A stretch of DNA of 64,000 nt from Edaphochlamys debaryana (Eukaryota; Chlorophyta; Chlorophyceae; Chlamydomonadales), in NCBI GenBank assembly GCA_016858145.1, contig JAEHOE010000010.1:1054001-1118000 (forward strand), written 5' to 3'. How positions within the stretch are numbered: position 1 is the first letter of the stretch; each line of letters begins with the position of its first letter. The notes below the pieces were generated by a model. The model was not told where the DNA came from, ran no database searches, and worked only from the letters and a program-made list of their open reading frames with translations. This document shows, piece after piece, positions 12,301 to 22,269 of this stretch. The position numbers were made by a program, and so were the translations under genes.

Positions 12301-13101
12301 GACGGGAGCGGGCGCCTACGTCCGCATGCGGACGGATTGGCTGCCCAACTACTACCTGTCTGACGGCGTCACCATCAACACCGTGCAGCCCAACCGCAAC
12401 CTCTACTTCGCAGTCCGTATGGGCCTGGAGGCAGACTACCGGACAGCCGGCACGCTTTGGGATCGGACGGCAAGTGCTTTTGCAGGGGAGGACTATTGCC
12501 AATCCTCCTCGGGGGCCTGAGGCTGTCGAGTAGGCTTCTCACCCTTCCCCCATCCTTTCCACCTACGCAGCTGAACGTTCACGACGTGCAAGCCGATCGC
12601 GATGTGGACCCTCTCGCTGGAAAGATGAGCAACAACCGCCAGTGCAACTTCACGACGTACTTCCAGCCCAACAGCCGCAACACTCTGACGCGCTATCAGG
12701 TGAGCCCCACTCTGCCGTTGGCGTGCTTCCCGGTACCAGTACCTTGACTGGACAGGAGGACCGGACCGGACCGGACCACACGGGGCGGCCATTTGTCTGA
12801 GCCGGATTGTGACCCGAAATGGCAGTGGGATGGGGCCTGGCCCCGTCCTCAATGAGGGTCACCCCCTCGCTCCCCCAGCCTCGTTCGGTGCATGCAGACG
12901 GGATGGGCAGTCAGCCACGCGCCTTTGCCGCTCACCCCAGCTTCCCTGTCCTCATCTCCTGGCCCTCACCTCTCCGTCCCCTACATGCCCTCCACCCCCA
13001 CCTCCTCAGTTGGTGGTCTATACCGGCAACTGGGAGGGGAGCAAGTCATCCATCCTGCCCACCTACTTCTGTCGCTACTTCTCATCGGACGCCGAGTGCC
13101 C
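9305..13101 (+). repeat. Near-identical duplicated tract, left copy
   Basis: This tract matches 15146-18979 almost base for base through promoter, ten exons and their introns, at an offset of 5857 in exon 1. A short divergent patch lies at about 9476-9530. Similarity stops abruptly in exon 11 just after the codons for DAEC. From there the left copy follows metalloproteinase copy 1 and the right copy has its own tail. Confidence 0.85.
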
Positions 13102-13588
13102 CACGCTGGCGACTGTACTCAGTGGCGTCACGCCGACAAACTCTCCTCCTAAGCCACCCCCAAGGCCTTCGCCTCCGGTACTGGGTTCGCCCCCGCCGCC
13201 CCCGCCCCCGCCGCCCCGGCTGCCCAGCCCCCCTCCTCCCCCCAGCCCGCCGCCTCGCCCTCCGCCGTCCCCGCCACCGCCCAGCCCGCCGCCGCGCCCT
13301 CCTCCGCCGAGCCCGCCGCCTCCTGCCCTCTCTCCTCCGCCCCCGCCCCCCTGCGTCTCCACCAAGAGGTTCAAGTGCCCCAGGCCCTCAGTCAAAGCTC
13401 CGCCCCTTCCGCCCTTCCGCCCCGACCGCCCGCCCTACAAGCCCAGCCGCCCCACACGCCCGCCCCGCTCCCCGCCCAAACCGCCCAAGGTCCCGAGGCG
13501 GCCCCGCGGCGCGCCCAAGCCCCCGCGGCCCCCAAAGAAGCGGCCCGGAAAGAAGCACCGGAAGTCGCCTCCCCCGCCTCCGCAGTAG
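9825..13588 (+). CDS. Secreted VMP/gametolysin-like metalloproteinase (peptidase M11), copy 2
   Basis: Eleven exons, phase checked, 641 aa: 9825-9879, 9999-10061, 10564-10724, 10881-11109, 11274-11367, 11457-11559, 11714-11818, 11931-12059, 12191-12469, 12571-12699, 13010-13588. Signal peptide MGRMALGTTLLIAVALISG, then VHAQGQ. The metal site QEPVHHYYRWH (269-279) again has Gln first and Tyr for Gly; the Met-turn Met is about 301. Intron 9 has a GC donor (GCAAGT) where copy 1 has GT. The catalytic body is that of copy 3; the only amino-acid difference I find is Thr/Asn in exon 6. From the VTPTNSPP segment onward the Pro-rich tail is that of copy 1. The tail ends in the basic motif KKRPGKKHRKSPPPPPQ, as in copy 1. 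Role as for copy 1: predicted matrix proteinase. The hybrid structure points to unequal crossover or gene conversion. Confidence 0.9.
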
Positions 13589-15681
13589 GAGACAGGCCCA
13601 GGACGGTCGTGGAGATGCTTGGCTATGTGCAAACATGGCAGGCCGCGTGGACATTTCTGCAAGCTGAGGCTTATCCAACGGGTGAAGAACCCCTGTCATA
13701 GCTGGTTGAGGGCATGGCAACCTAGTATGGAGCCGGGGCCATGCGAGGATCTATCTGTTGCGATGTTTGCGCATTGTGGGGCGATGTTTGCGCATTGTGG
13801 GGCGAGGCAACGCGTGCGCGTGCGCTCCTGCGCCGGCCCACCATTCGTGGGCGGACAGGGCGGTCTTCGTCGCACACGTTAATTCATGTCGCGCTATGTG
13901 CTCTGTTCATATCATGGGATTATGTTGTACATGCAGTGATGGCGACCTCAATGCCTGCACCGGAATTTCGCTGCTGATAGTGCATGTGCACGCGCCAGTG
14001 GACATGTCACAGGAAAATAGTGGCGGGCAACAAAGCTGCATATAACCGTGTTCCTGACGATCGAGCCACATTTAGGTGAGCAGGGCGCTCCTAGAGCCGG
14101 GGTTCGTGGGCAAACGTGATTGGAATCGCACGGTGTTGCCAAGGAGTCTCGGTGGCCTGTTGTGCAGCCTGCCATCACTCATTGAGTGGTGGCCATGGCT
14201 GCTTGGGCCCCCTTGCCGCTGTGGCCCGGTTGGGAAAGTGCGTGGTGCGGGTGGGCGGTGCGGGACACCCAGTATCCCAGTTAAGCTCAGGCGAGTGTGG
14301 GTCCGCATCAGGCCGCCCCTTTTACTGTAAATACCCCGAGTAAGTGCTTCACCGTGCGACTTTGCTGCGGAAGTGGTGTGACAGCGTCTCCATGTTCCGT
14401 GACGCGTGTACGGTAGCTATGGCCACAGCCGTGAGCTGGAGGGCGGGCAGGCTTTGGCGCTGTCCTGCATGGACAGCAGTCAGGAGATCCTGTGAAGACT
14501 GGAGAGAAGCCTTACCTGGGCGCCAGACCCGAGACCCGTTGCATGCTGGACTTCCGATTCAGCATGCCAGCTAGTACCAGCCAGCTAGTACCAGCAACGG
14601 AAAGGCTGGCCTGACGTGGTGGTGGGCGGGAGCGCACACACGCCCCTTCCCTCTGGCAGCTTTGGCACGTGCCGCCACGGTTACCGGAGGCGGACTGCCG
14701 TTAAAGAACTCCAGGAGATGAAGCACACTCCGCGCCGCAGTAACGTAGGTGTCGGTGCTGGTACCAGTACTGCGGGCCCGGATGGGTGACAGGGCGGTGG
14801 GGGCAAGGGATGCCTAGCCCGCCCGCCCCTCGCTGAGCCCGCCCGCCCGCGTTTGCGGTGCACCACTCCTGTCTACCAGGCATGAGAGCTCCCCCTCGGC
14901 ATACCGGTTTGCAAATGATCTTCACTCAAACTCTCAGAAGATTCCGTGCTACCTGCCGACAAGCACTCAAGCTCGCTGGAGCGGCCGTGCCTGGACGTGC
15001 ACGTCCAGTTGACATGAGGCACGTTAACACAGGTGATGAGGAGGGGCCGACCCCTCGGCCAGCACTCCTGAGGAGAAGCAAGGCTGACAAGGGTAACCGT
15101 AGGCAGCACGTCACCAGGTGCGAGAAGTGAAGTGGATTGTCGAGCTTCAGGCAGGCGGGTTTGACGGCGTCTGGCGGATGTGCGACCGATAGAGTGAGAC
15201 CTGGCGGACGGACTTTACGAGACTCCCTACACCCCAGTGACAACTGTGTACGCCCATTACCTGTACTGGGCATCAAGCAACTCTACTTAAGAGTCGAAGA
15301 GTTGGCGCGTCGCAGCTGAAGAGTTAGCTCCTCCTGCGCTGGAGTGGGGTCCGCCGTAAGCAAACCTCGTAATTATATCATCACCGACTGGCGGAGGAGC
15401 CTCATGAGCAAGGCCCAAGGAGGTAAGAAGCATCGCAGCTGCTGGTTCGTAGGTAGAGACACCAGCGCGCAGCCGACGCGGCGATGCACGACATGAAGGC
15501 CGAGCTCCCGGCGGCGAGCCATCCAAGGCTTGAGCCCAAACCTCACAACCACTCTACTGACCAGTCCGCATCCACCAGTCCTCCTGTTTGTCACACGCAC
15601 ACCTGACCACTAAGAGTCGCAGCTCAAGTGGTTGCTTGGGTCGACGGCCCACTCGTAGCCGGCGCGGCGCCGGCCGGCAGG
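13589..15681. other. Spacer between metalloproteinase copies 2 and 3
   Basis: Paralogous to 6501-9824 but shorter and without the MITE. It contains the 3' UTR of copy 2, a 23-bp tandem duplication at about 13759-13803 (GATGTTTGCGCATTGTGGGG twice) and a doubled CCAGCTAGTAC near 14567-14592. The last 530 bases belong to the near-identical tract shared with copy 2. No gene is seen. Confidence 0.6.
14326..14330 (+). promoter_or_regulatory. Probable polyadenylation signal TGTAA, copy 2
   Basis: TGTAA about 740 bases after the stop codon, in the context ACTGTAAATACCC also found at 7386 downstream of copy 1. Confidence 0.6.
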
Positions 15682-18600
15682 ATGGGCCGAATGGCGTTGG
15701 GCACAACGCTGCTCATTGCAGTTGCGCTGATTTCAGGTGAGTTCTGTGAGCCCGGCCCCTGGTGACGACATTCCTCACTCTCGGGACCCGAAAGTTCGAC
15801 TGAGCCAGCCGGGTCGTTTCGCTGACACGCAACTGCTGCTACTTTATCTGTTCAGGTGTTCATGCGCAAGGGCAGTCAGGCAACGCCCCGGGGCAACAAA
15901 AAAAGCTGCTCGGTCAGGGTGAGCTGCCCGTGCAGCGCGCTGGAAGGCGGCGCGTAACGTGGAGCTTACTCTCATCACTACGTCAACCTCACCAGGGTAG
16001 CGGGTCTGGAGCTGCGGTGGCGAGCATTCGGCCCTAAGACTTCTGCCTGCCTGCCTGGGCCACGGCTATGTAAAGAGTAGTGCGTCATGTCGTTACCTTG
16101 GCGCAACACTGGCTGCGTGTGACGACTGGAGCATCGGTTAGCCCACGGTTGGAATAGGGAACAACAATCGCGACTTGACCCCGTCGCAAAGCTCCTTACT
16201 ATCGATACGCTAGCCTATATCCGGCAGCTGGGGGGCGTGCACCCTCCTTGTCGTCACTAGTGACGACCGCCACCGAAACCCTCTCGGCCCTGTCGCCCTA
16301 GGCGGCCCCGTGCATCCCTCCCAACCTGTGCGGCCGGAAAGCGCTGCCTCCGATCCTCCCCAGCCCGCGCCGCTGCTGCAAACGGGACCCTCTGCCACGT
16401 GCCGCCCCGCCTGCCCGCAGGCTACTTGGCCTCTGTCGACGGTCACCTGGGCGAGAGCGAGTGGGAGTACAACCTGGTCGACAGCCGCGGCAGGACCATC
16501 TACTCTTACGGCAAGGGCAAGCCCCCGCCTGCCAAGGACAAAAACGGCAAAGACCTGCAGATGGGCGATGAGGTTATCTCGGTAGGCAACAGGGTGCTGT
16601 CTGGGTACAGGTGTGAATGTGTAGGAACAAATCGGGGCTGGTTCTGTGTGCCTCGGGTGCCACGAGGGGGTGTGTGCCTAGGCTGCACTGACCCACGCCC
16701 TCCCCTGGCCTCCAAACCTTTTTGCTTTCAGGAGTGCACGTACGACAACGTCACCCAGCAGTGCTCCTCCCTCACCAGCAGCGACTACGAGCTCCTCAGC
16801 AGGCCTGCCCCGCCCGTTGCCTCCCCGATCGGCCAGAAGCTGCTGATCCTGATCAACAACAACCCCAGCTGCCTGCCCAACCCCCTGGACCCAGGGGGCC
16901 TTACGATCGACGCAGTCCGTACCAAGTACTTCGGAAGCGACGGCAAAGGCACCCAGCAGGGTAAGAGAGGCTCTTCTCCAGGTTGTTGGAGGGTTGGGCG
17001 CATTAGCTAGCTTGTCCGCAATTGCTTGTACGGGGGCCGTGTAACAAGAGGTTTAGTGCACTGGTTGATGCCTAGGCAGGAATCCTACCGTTACAGGCCG
17101 TCGGTCACATCGTCTGCATTCTTAGCACGGTGTGCACATTGCTGGCTGACACACGCCCGCCTGCCCATCCCCACGCGCTTTCAGGTTGCGTTGCAAGAAC
17201 CATAGAGGACTGCTCGTACGGCAACGTCAAGATGGATCCAGTCAACTCGTACATAGACTTCGTGGTCCCCGGCTGCTGGTGCGTGTACGGCAGCCTCCCA
17301 CGTTGGCATGGGAGCTACGGGGGCCGCTGGGCATTGTGTTGACACCATGGCTTATCTATCCACCCAGGAACACGTCGATCTGCGAGGGCTACTACAACAT
17401 CGATGGATTCATGCGGAATGCGGCCACGGCAAAGGGCATCGACCTGACCAAGTATGACCGCTACCACTGGGTGAGTGCGGGCGGGCAAATGCGTCAGGCC
17501 CAGCAGATCTCCTCTCGGGATGCGCGCTCCGGTCCTGGCCAGTCTCCTCACGCTCGCTCCCTGCCCTGCTCTGCTCCCTGTTACCCGCCAGATTGTGAGG
17601 GGCTGGAACTGCGGCTGGTCGGGTGCCGCCCAGACGCCCGGCACAATTGTCTGGATGCAGCCCTGGGGCCTGGACACGGTCGCTCTGTATCAGGAGGTGA
17701 GCGGTGCGGAGGGCTCACACTCGGTGTCCTGCAATCAGCCAGCCCCTCTCCTACTAGTCTACTACTGCTGACACCTAAAAGTGCATGTGACCCCGGTCGT
17801 GCCCTCAGCCCGTCCACCACTACTACCGCTGGCACGGTTACGGTGCCACTGCGACCAGCGCCGGAGCCTCGATTGAGTACAAGGACCCGACTACCTTCAT
17901 GGGCAACGGCTGGGCATGTCCCTCCGCCCCGGAGCTGGTGGGCCTGGAAGGGATTGTCACACCGACCTGATGTGCCGCACGCGAGATTACTGCGGCACAA
18001 CAACCAGGGCAGCCATCGTGCCATCCCAAGGATCTAGCTCTCACCCGGTCTTTGTCGTTCCCTCCCAGGCCACCATGGGCTGGGCTTCCGCCGCCAACAA
18101 CGCAGGCAACCTCAACCGCGATACAGTGCCTGCTGGCCCGGGCTTCGCTGGACCGTTCAAGCTCCCCGCCACCTACATGACGGGAGCGGGCGCCTACGTC
18201 CGCATGCGAACGGATTGGCTGCCCAACTACTACCTGTCTGACGGCGTCACCATCAACACCGTGCAGCCCAACCGCAACCTCTACTTCGCAGTCCGTATGG
18301 GTCTGGAGGCAGACTACCGGACAGCCGGCACGCTTTGGGATCGGACGGCAAGTGCTTTTGCAGGGGAGGGCTATTGTCAATCCTCCTCGGGGGCCTGAGG
18401 CTGTCGAGTAGGCTTCTCACCCTTCCCCCATCCTTTGCACCTACGCAGCTGAACGTTCACGACGTGCAAGCCGATCGCGATGTGGACCCTCTCGCTGGAA
18501 AGATGAGCAACAACCGCCAGTGCAACTTCACGACGTACTTCCAGCCCAACAGCCGCAACACTCTGACGCGCTATCAGGTGAGCCCCGCACTGCTGTTGGC

Positions 18601-18979
18601 GTGCCCCCCGGTACCGGTACCTTGACTGGACAGGAGGACCGGACCGGACCGGACCACACGGGGCGGCCATTTGTCTGAGCCGGATTGTGACCCGAAATGG
18701 CAGTGGTTTGGGGCCTGGCCCCGTCCTCAATGAGGGTCACCCCCTCGCTCCCCCAGCCTCGTTCGGTGCATGCAGACGGGATGGACAGTCAACCACGGGC
18801 CTTTGCCCCTAGCCCCAGCTTCCCTGTCCTCATCTCTTGGCCCTAACCTCTCCATCCCCTACATCCCCTCCACCCCCACCTCCTCAGTTGGTGGTCTATA
18901 CCGGCAACTGGGAGGGGAGCAAGTCATCCATCCTGCCCACCTACTTCTGTCGCTACTTCTCATCGGACGCCGAGTGCCC
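15146..18979 (+). repeat. Near-identical duplicated tract, right copy
   Basis: Partner of 9305-13101. Differences seen by eye are a few substitutions, small indels in introns, a divergent patch before the gene and a 55-bp insertion in intron 4 at 17041. Introns are as similar as exons, so recent conversion or duplication explains the match better than selection on the protein. Confidence 0.85.
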
Positions 18980-19535
18980 ATCGCTCGCCACCGTCCTCTC
19001 GGCGTCCGTTGTACGGAGCCCTCCCTCGCCCCCTCCGCCCCCGTCACCGCCCCCCAAGCCCTCCTTGCCCGCGTCACCCCCGCCCCCGCCGCCCCCGCCG
19101 CCCCGGCTGCCAAGCCCGCCTCCACCGCCGTCGCCGCCGCCGAGCCCTCCCCCTTCTCCCCCTCCACCGAACCCACCCCCACCCCCGCCCCGTCCCCCGC
19201 CACCCAGCCCGCCCCCTTCCCCCCCGCCGCGCCCTCCTCCGCCGAGCCCCCCGCCCTGCGGCAAGGGAAACAACAAGTGCTCACCGCCTCCCAGGGATGC
19301 GCCTTTGCTCGACAAAGCCCCGCCCCTTCGGCCCTTCCGCCCGCCCTTCAAGCCTATCCGCCCCACCCGCCCGCCCCGCTCCCCGCCCGCCCCACCCAAG
19401 GCGCCCCGCTCCCCGCCCAAGCCCCCCAAGACCCCCAAGCGGCCCCGCGGCGCCCCCAAGCCCCCGCGGCCCCCCAAGAAGCGGCCCGGAAGGAAGCACC
19501 GCAGGCCCCCGCCGCCGCCGCCGCCACCCGCGTAG
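15682..19535 (+). CDS. Secreted VMP/gametolysin-like metalloproteinase (peptidase M11), copy 3
   Basis: Eleven exons, phase checked, 664 aa: 15682-15736, 15856-15918, 16421-16581, 16732-16960, 17185-17278, 17368-17470, 17592-17696, 17809-17937, 18069-18347, 18449-18577, 18888-19535. Signal peptide, QEPVHHYYRWH metal site (269-279), Met-turn and the GC donor of intron 9 (18348) are as in copy 2. The C-terminal region differs: after DAEC it reads PSLATVLSASVVRSPPSPPP, followed by a longer rod of PPSPPP, PPNPPP and PPRPPP units, then CGKGNNKC and a basic Pro-rich end with PPPPPPPPA. The two Cys may bridge. Only the rod differs strongly between copies 2 and 3, so they may have the same enzymology but different matrix anchoring; that is inference. 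Confidence 0.9.
17041..17095 (+). mobile_element. 55-bp insertion in intron 4 of copy 3, with flanking direct repeat
   Basis: Copy 2 lacks this block at the equivalent point. It starts GTAAC and ends GTTACA, a 5-bp inverted pair. It is flanked by GGCCGT on both sides (17035-17040 and 17096-17101); copy 2 has one GGCCGT. That is the footprint of an insertion with target duplication. It also begins GT and, with the next base, ends ACAG, like a miniature intron. Confidence 0.5.
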
Positions 19536-20536
19536 AGGCAGGAGCAAGGCAAGCGCATCACGGCATCGCCGCCGGCGCCACCTGCGTAGGGCCAGCACTA
19601 TGGCGAACACGTCACGTCGTCGCTGCGCGCGGCAGGTCGCGCGGCAGAGGTATCGGCAGGGCGCATGCAGGCAACGGCCTGAGGGGCGCCTGCGCGGACA
19701 TGGGAGGGCGCCTTGGTGGTTGCGATGGGGGTTGGGGAGGTATAGTGTGGGTGCAGAGCAAAGGCGCGGCTACTGTTTTCGTGAGGAGGGATCTGGGCCT
19801 GAGCAAGGGCAAACATCGCTGATGTGGCACTCTATCTGTACATAACGCGGGGCCGGGTGGTGACACGAAGCCTGGACCCAGACCGCGTGTCCCTGTGTTG
19901 TGGGGCGCGGCGGCCTCCGCCAAGTTGCGGTTGTGGGACCCCGGGTGGCTTAAGCACAGTATAAAGCACGGGAGGGAGGCCGTCCTACGGCAATTCGGAA
20001 AGCGGCGAGGCATTCACAATGGGTGGGCCCATGTGTGCAGTTTCTGGACGGGCCTTTTGCATGGCATTAACTATAAAATCTCATCAATTCGGTGCCTGGA
20101 GGTTCACCCACAGTTATAGCTCTGCGGTGTCCAGGGGGGGGGCAGTTGTTTAGCACGCGAGGCCCGTACGAAGGGAAGCGCGTCTACATACACGCACGCA
20201 CGGAGCACTGGCATGCGTAGGCTTACGTAATGAGGCGGGGGGCCTCGAAATTTGCTGCTTCTTTGGCGCTGGTCATACCTGAGTGTCCGCTTCATGCAGG
20301 TGCAGTAATCTATGCTGTGCAAGATTTAGTGCTGTGGCGGCAGAGTCTGGCGGCGCAGGACACGCGCGCGCTGTCAAGGATCCACATGGGGATCCAGATC
20401 TGGCTGGGGGCTTTATCCCCGGGTTATGCAACCTTAGGACCTGCCAGGCGCGGTCCAGGGTCCCAGGAGAGGCGCTGCCTCTGAAGAGGGGGTTCAGTGC
20501 AACGGCCGGAAGGCCCAGCTCCCATCACCACCTTCC

Positions 20537-20541
20537 TGTAA
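20537..20541 (+). promoter_or_regulatory. Possible polyadenylation signal TGTAA, copy 3
   Basis: TGTAA about 1 kb after the stop codon of copy 3. Its context differs from the signals after copies 1 and 2, in line with the different 3' flank. Confidence 0.35.
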
Positions 20542-20918
20542 CTCGCCCAGTGCCATATTTCGGATGTTTGGGCCTTGACTGACTAAGTAAAGAGAACCAA
20601 AACTTCATCGGATCCTGGACTCGAGCCAGTCCGAATGAGTGACAAAGTGCGACGCAATGTCCATGCTGCCCCTGCGCACATCCCCCGCCATGGCCAGCGT
20701 TACAGTCAGAATTGTGCTGCCGTGCAGGTGGCACACCCCTACGTACATAGCTTAGCGCTCACACACCTCCTCGGAGATACCGTAGTTGCCGGTACCACAT
20801 CCTGGCCTTCCCAGACCTTCCTTGCCCCACCCACCGCCCCCAAGCCCCTGCCATGCCGGCGCCACCCGCACCCGAGCCATCAGCGCCCCGCAACACCACA
20901 GACAGCATTCTGCGCCCC

Positions 20919-21281
20919 TGCAACCCTGGGTTCAGCGCTCCTGCAACCCTGGGTTCAGCGCCCCTGCAACCCTGGGTTCAGCGCTCCTGCAACCCTGGGT
21001 TCAGCGCCCCTGCAACCCTGGGTTCAGCGCTCCTGCAACCTTGGGTTCAGCGCTCCTGCAACCCTGGGTTCAGCGTTCCTGCAACCCTGGGTTCAGCGCC
21101 CCTGCAACCCTGGGTTCAGCGCTCCTGCAACCCTGGGTTCAGCGCCCCTGCAACCCTGGGTTCAGCGCTCCTGCAACCCTGGGTTCAGCGCCCCTGCAAC
21201 CCTGGGTTCAGCGCCCCTGCAACCCTGGGTTCAGCGCTCCTGCAACCCTGGGTTCAGCGCCCCTGCAACCCTGGGTTCAGC
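20919..21281 (+). repeat. 23-bp minisatellite, about 16 units
   Basis: Each unit starts TGCAACCCTGGGTTC and ends AGCGCYCC, 23 bases in all. The last unit is truncated before GCAGGCATG. Units are nearly perfect. The variable base is C or T and mostly alternates, which hints at amplification of a 46-bp dimer. There are no unique spacers, so this is not a CRISPR array. Because 23 is not a multiple of three and the unit lacks stops, all three forward frames stay open. Confidence 0.95.
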
Positions 21282-22269
21282 AGGCATGTTTCTCCATACA
21301 AGTCCCACGCACTGCAAGTTCCTTCAAGTCCCATGTCACGCGTAACGGCGTAAGGCAGGTCACTCCAACAACTCTTCTCGTCTCACGAGGGGTCGTTCGA
21401 CATCGCTATGCGACTCCCAACCGCATCGGGATAGACCAATGCGTGCCCATAGCGCCACCACTCCCCGCTGCAAAGTGCGCAGATGGCATCCAGTGCCTGC
21501 AAAAATCGTACCCACCCAACACCCAACAAAAGAGTTTCGCAGATCCCACATCCTGCGAACCTGCGAGCAACCCGCTAGTTCCAACACGGTTTGTCTGACC
21601 AATCGCTGCACAGGTTCTGCACCTTGACGTCTCGGGTCATGCCCATCCGTGGTCCGGCAATACTATACCATTTCACCCTTGGGTTCGCCTCAACACAGGA
21701 CCCCTACCCTGCCTCCCAAGTTCACCACTGCAGTACCCCCGCTTGGCTCCATCCTCCCAGCCCAACCCTCCATCGTTCTTGCGCAGCACGGCATGCGCCT
21801 CCGCCTCCTCGCGGCGCTCCTCCTCCCCCTCCTCCGCATACCTCGACCCCCACCCCATGGAGCCCCAGCGCAGCCCAGCAGGCCCGCGAGCGGCCAGTGA
21901 GGCAGGCAGCCGTCCGGTCCCAGGTCGGCCGAGGTCCAGGGTCCAAGTCGGCCGAGGTCAGGGTCAACGGTGCAGCCACTGGGGCCCTCGGCATGCTGGC
22001 CTCGGGCGCCGTCCGGCTGCGGCAGGGCTGTGCTTGGGATGTGCTGCGCCCCGGGCTTCACCAGCCCGTGGACCGCTGCCCGAGCGCTGGCGGCTCGCGG
22101 CACCGCGCTGTGTGGCGCGCCAGGGCGGCCCCCGGTCCCCACAGCGAGGGCCCCGGGCGGCGGTCGGGTGTTTGTTGTGGGTCCAGGGCTCACCGGACCC
22201 TTGCTTACTCGGGCGGTGTGTGCCCGGCAGCGCAGGGCCGCGGCTTGCGGCTCCAGGGCTTCCGGGCCC

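Larger units (their letters stand above)
19536..22269. other. Intergenic between metalloproteinase copy 3 and the CorA-like gene
   Basis: Convergent 3' ends: 3' UTR of copy 3 on the left (possible TGTAA at 20537) and 3' UTR of the minus-strand CorA-like gene on the right. A minisatellite occupies 20919-21281. The long forward frames across 20635-21598 are produced by the minisatellite and have no recognisable domain. Confidence 0.6.

Noticed and set aside
20919..21281. CRISPR-like direct repeat array
   Set aside because: Units are contiguous with no unique spacers, and the window is eukaryotic.
20635..21598. Three long overlapping plus-strand ORFs (166-270 aa)
   Set aside because: They are open only because the 23-bp minisatellite has no stop in any forward frame; there are no domains or splice context.
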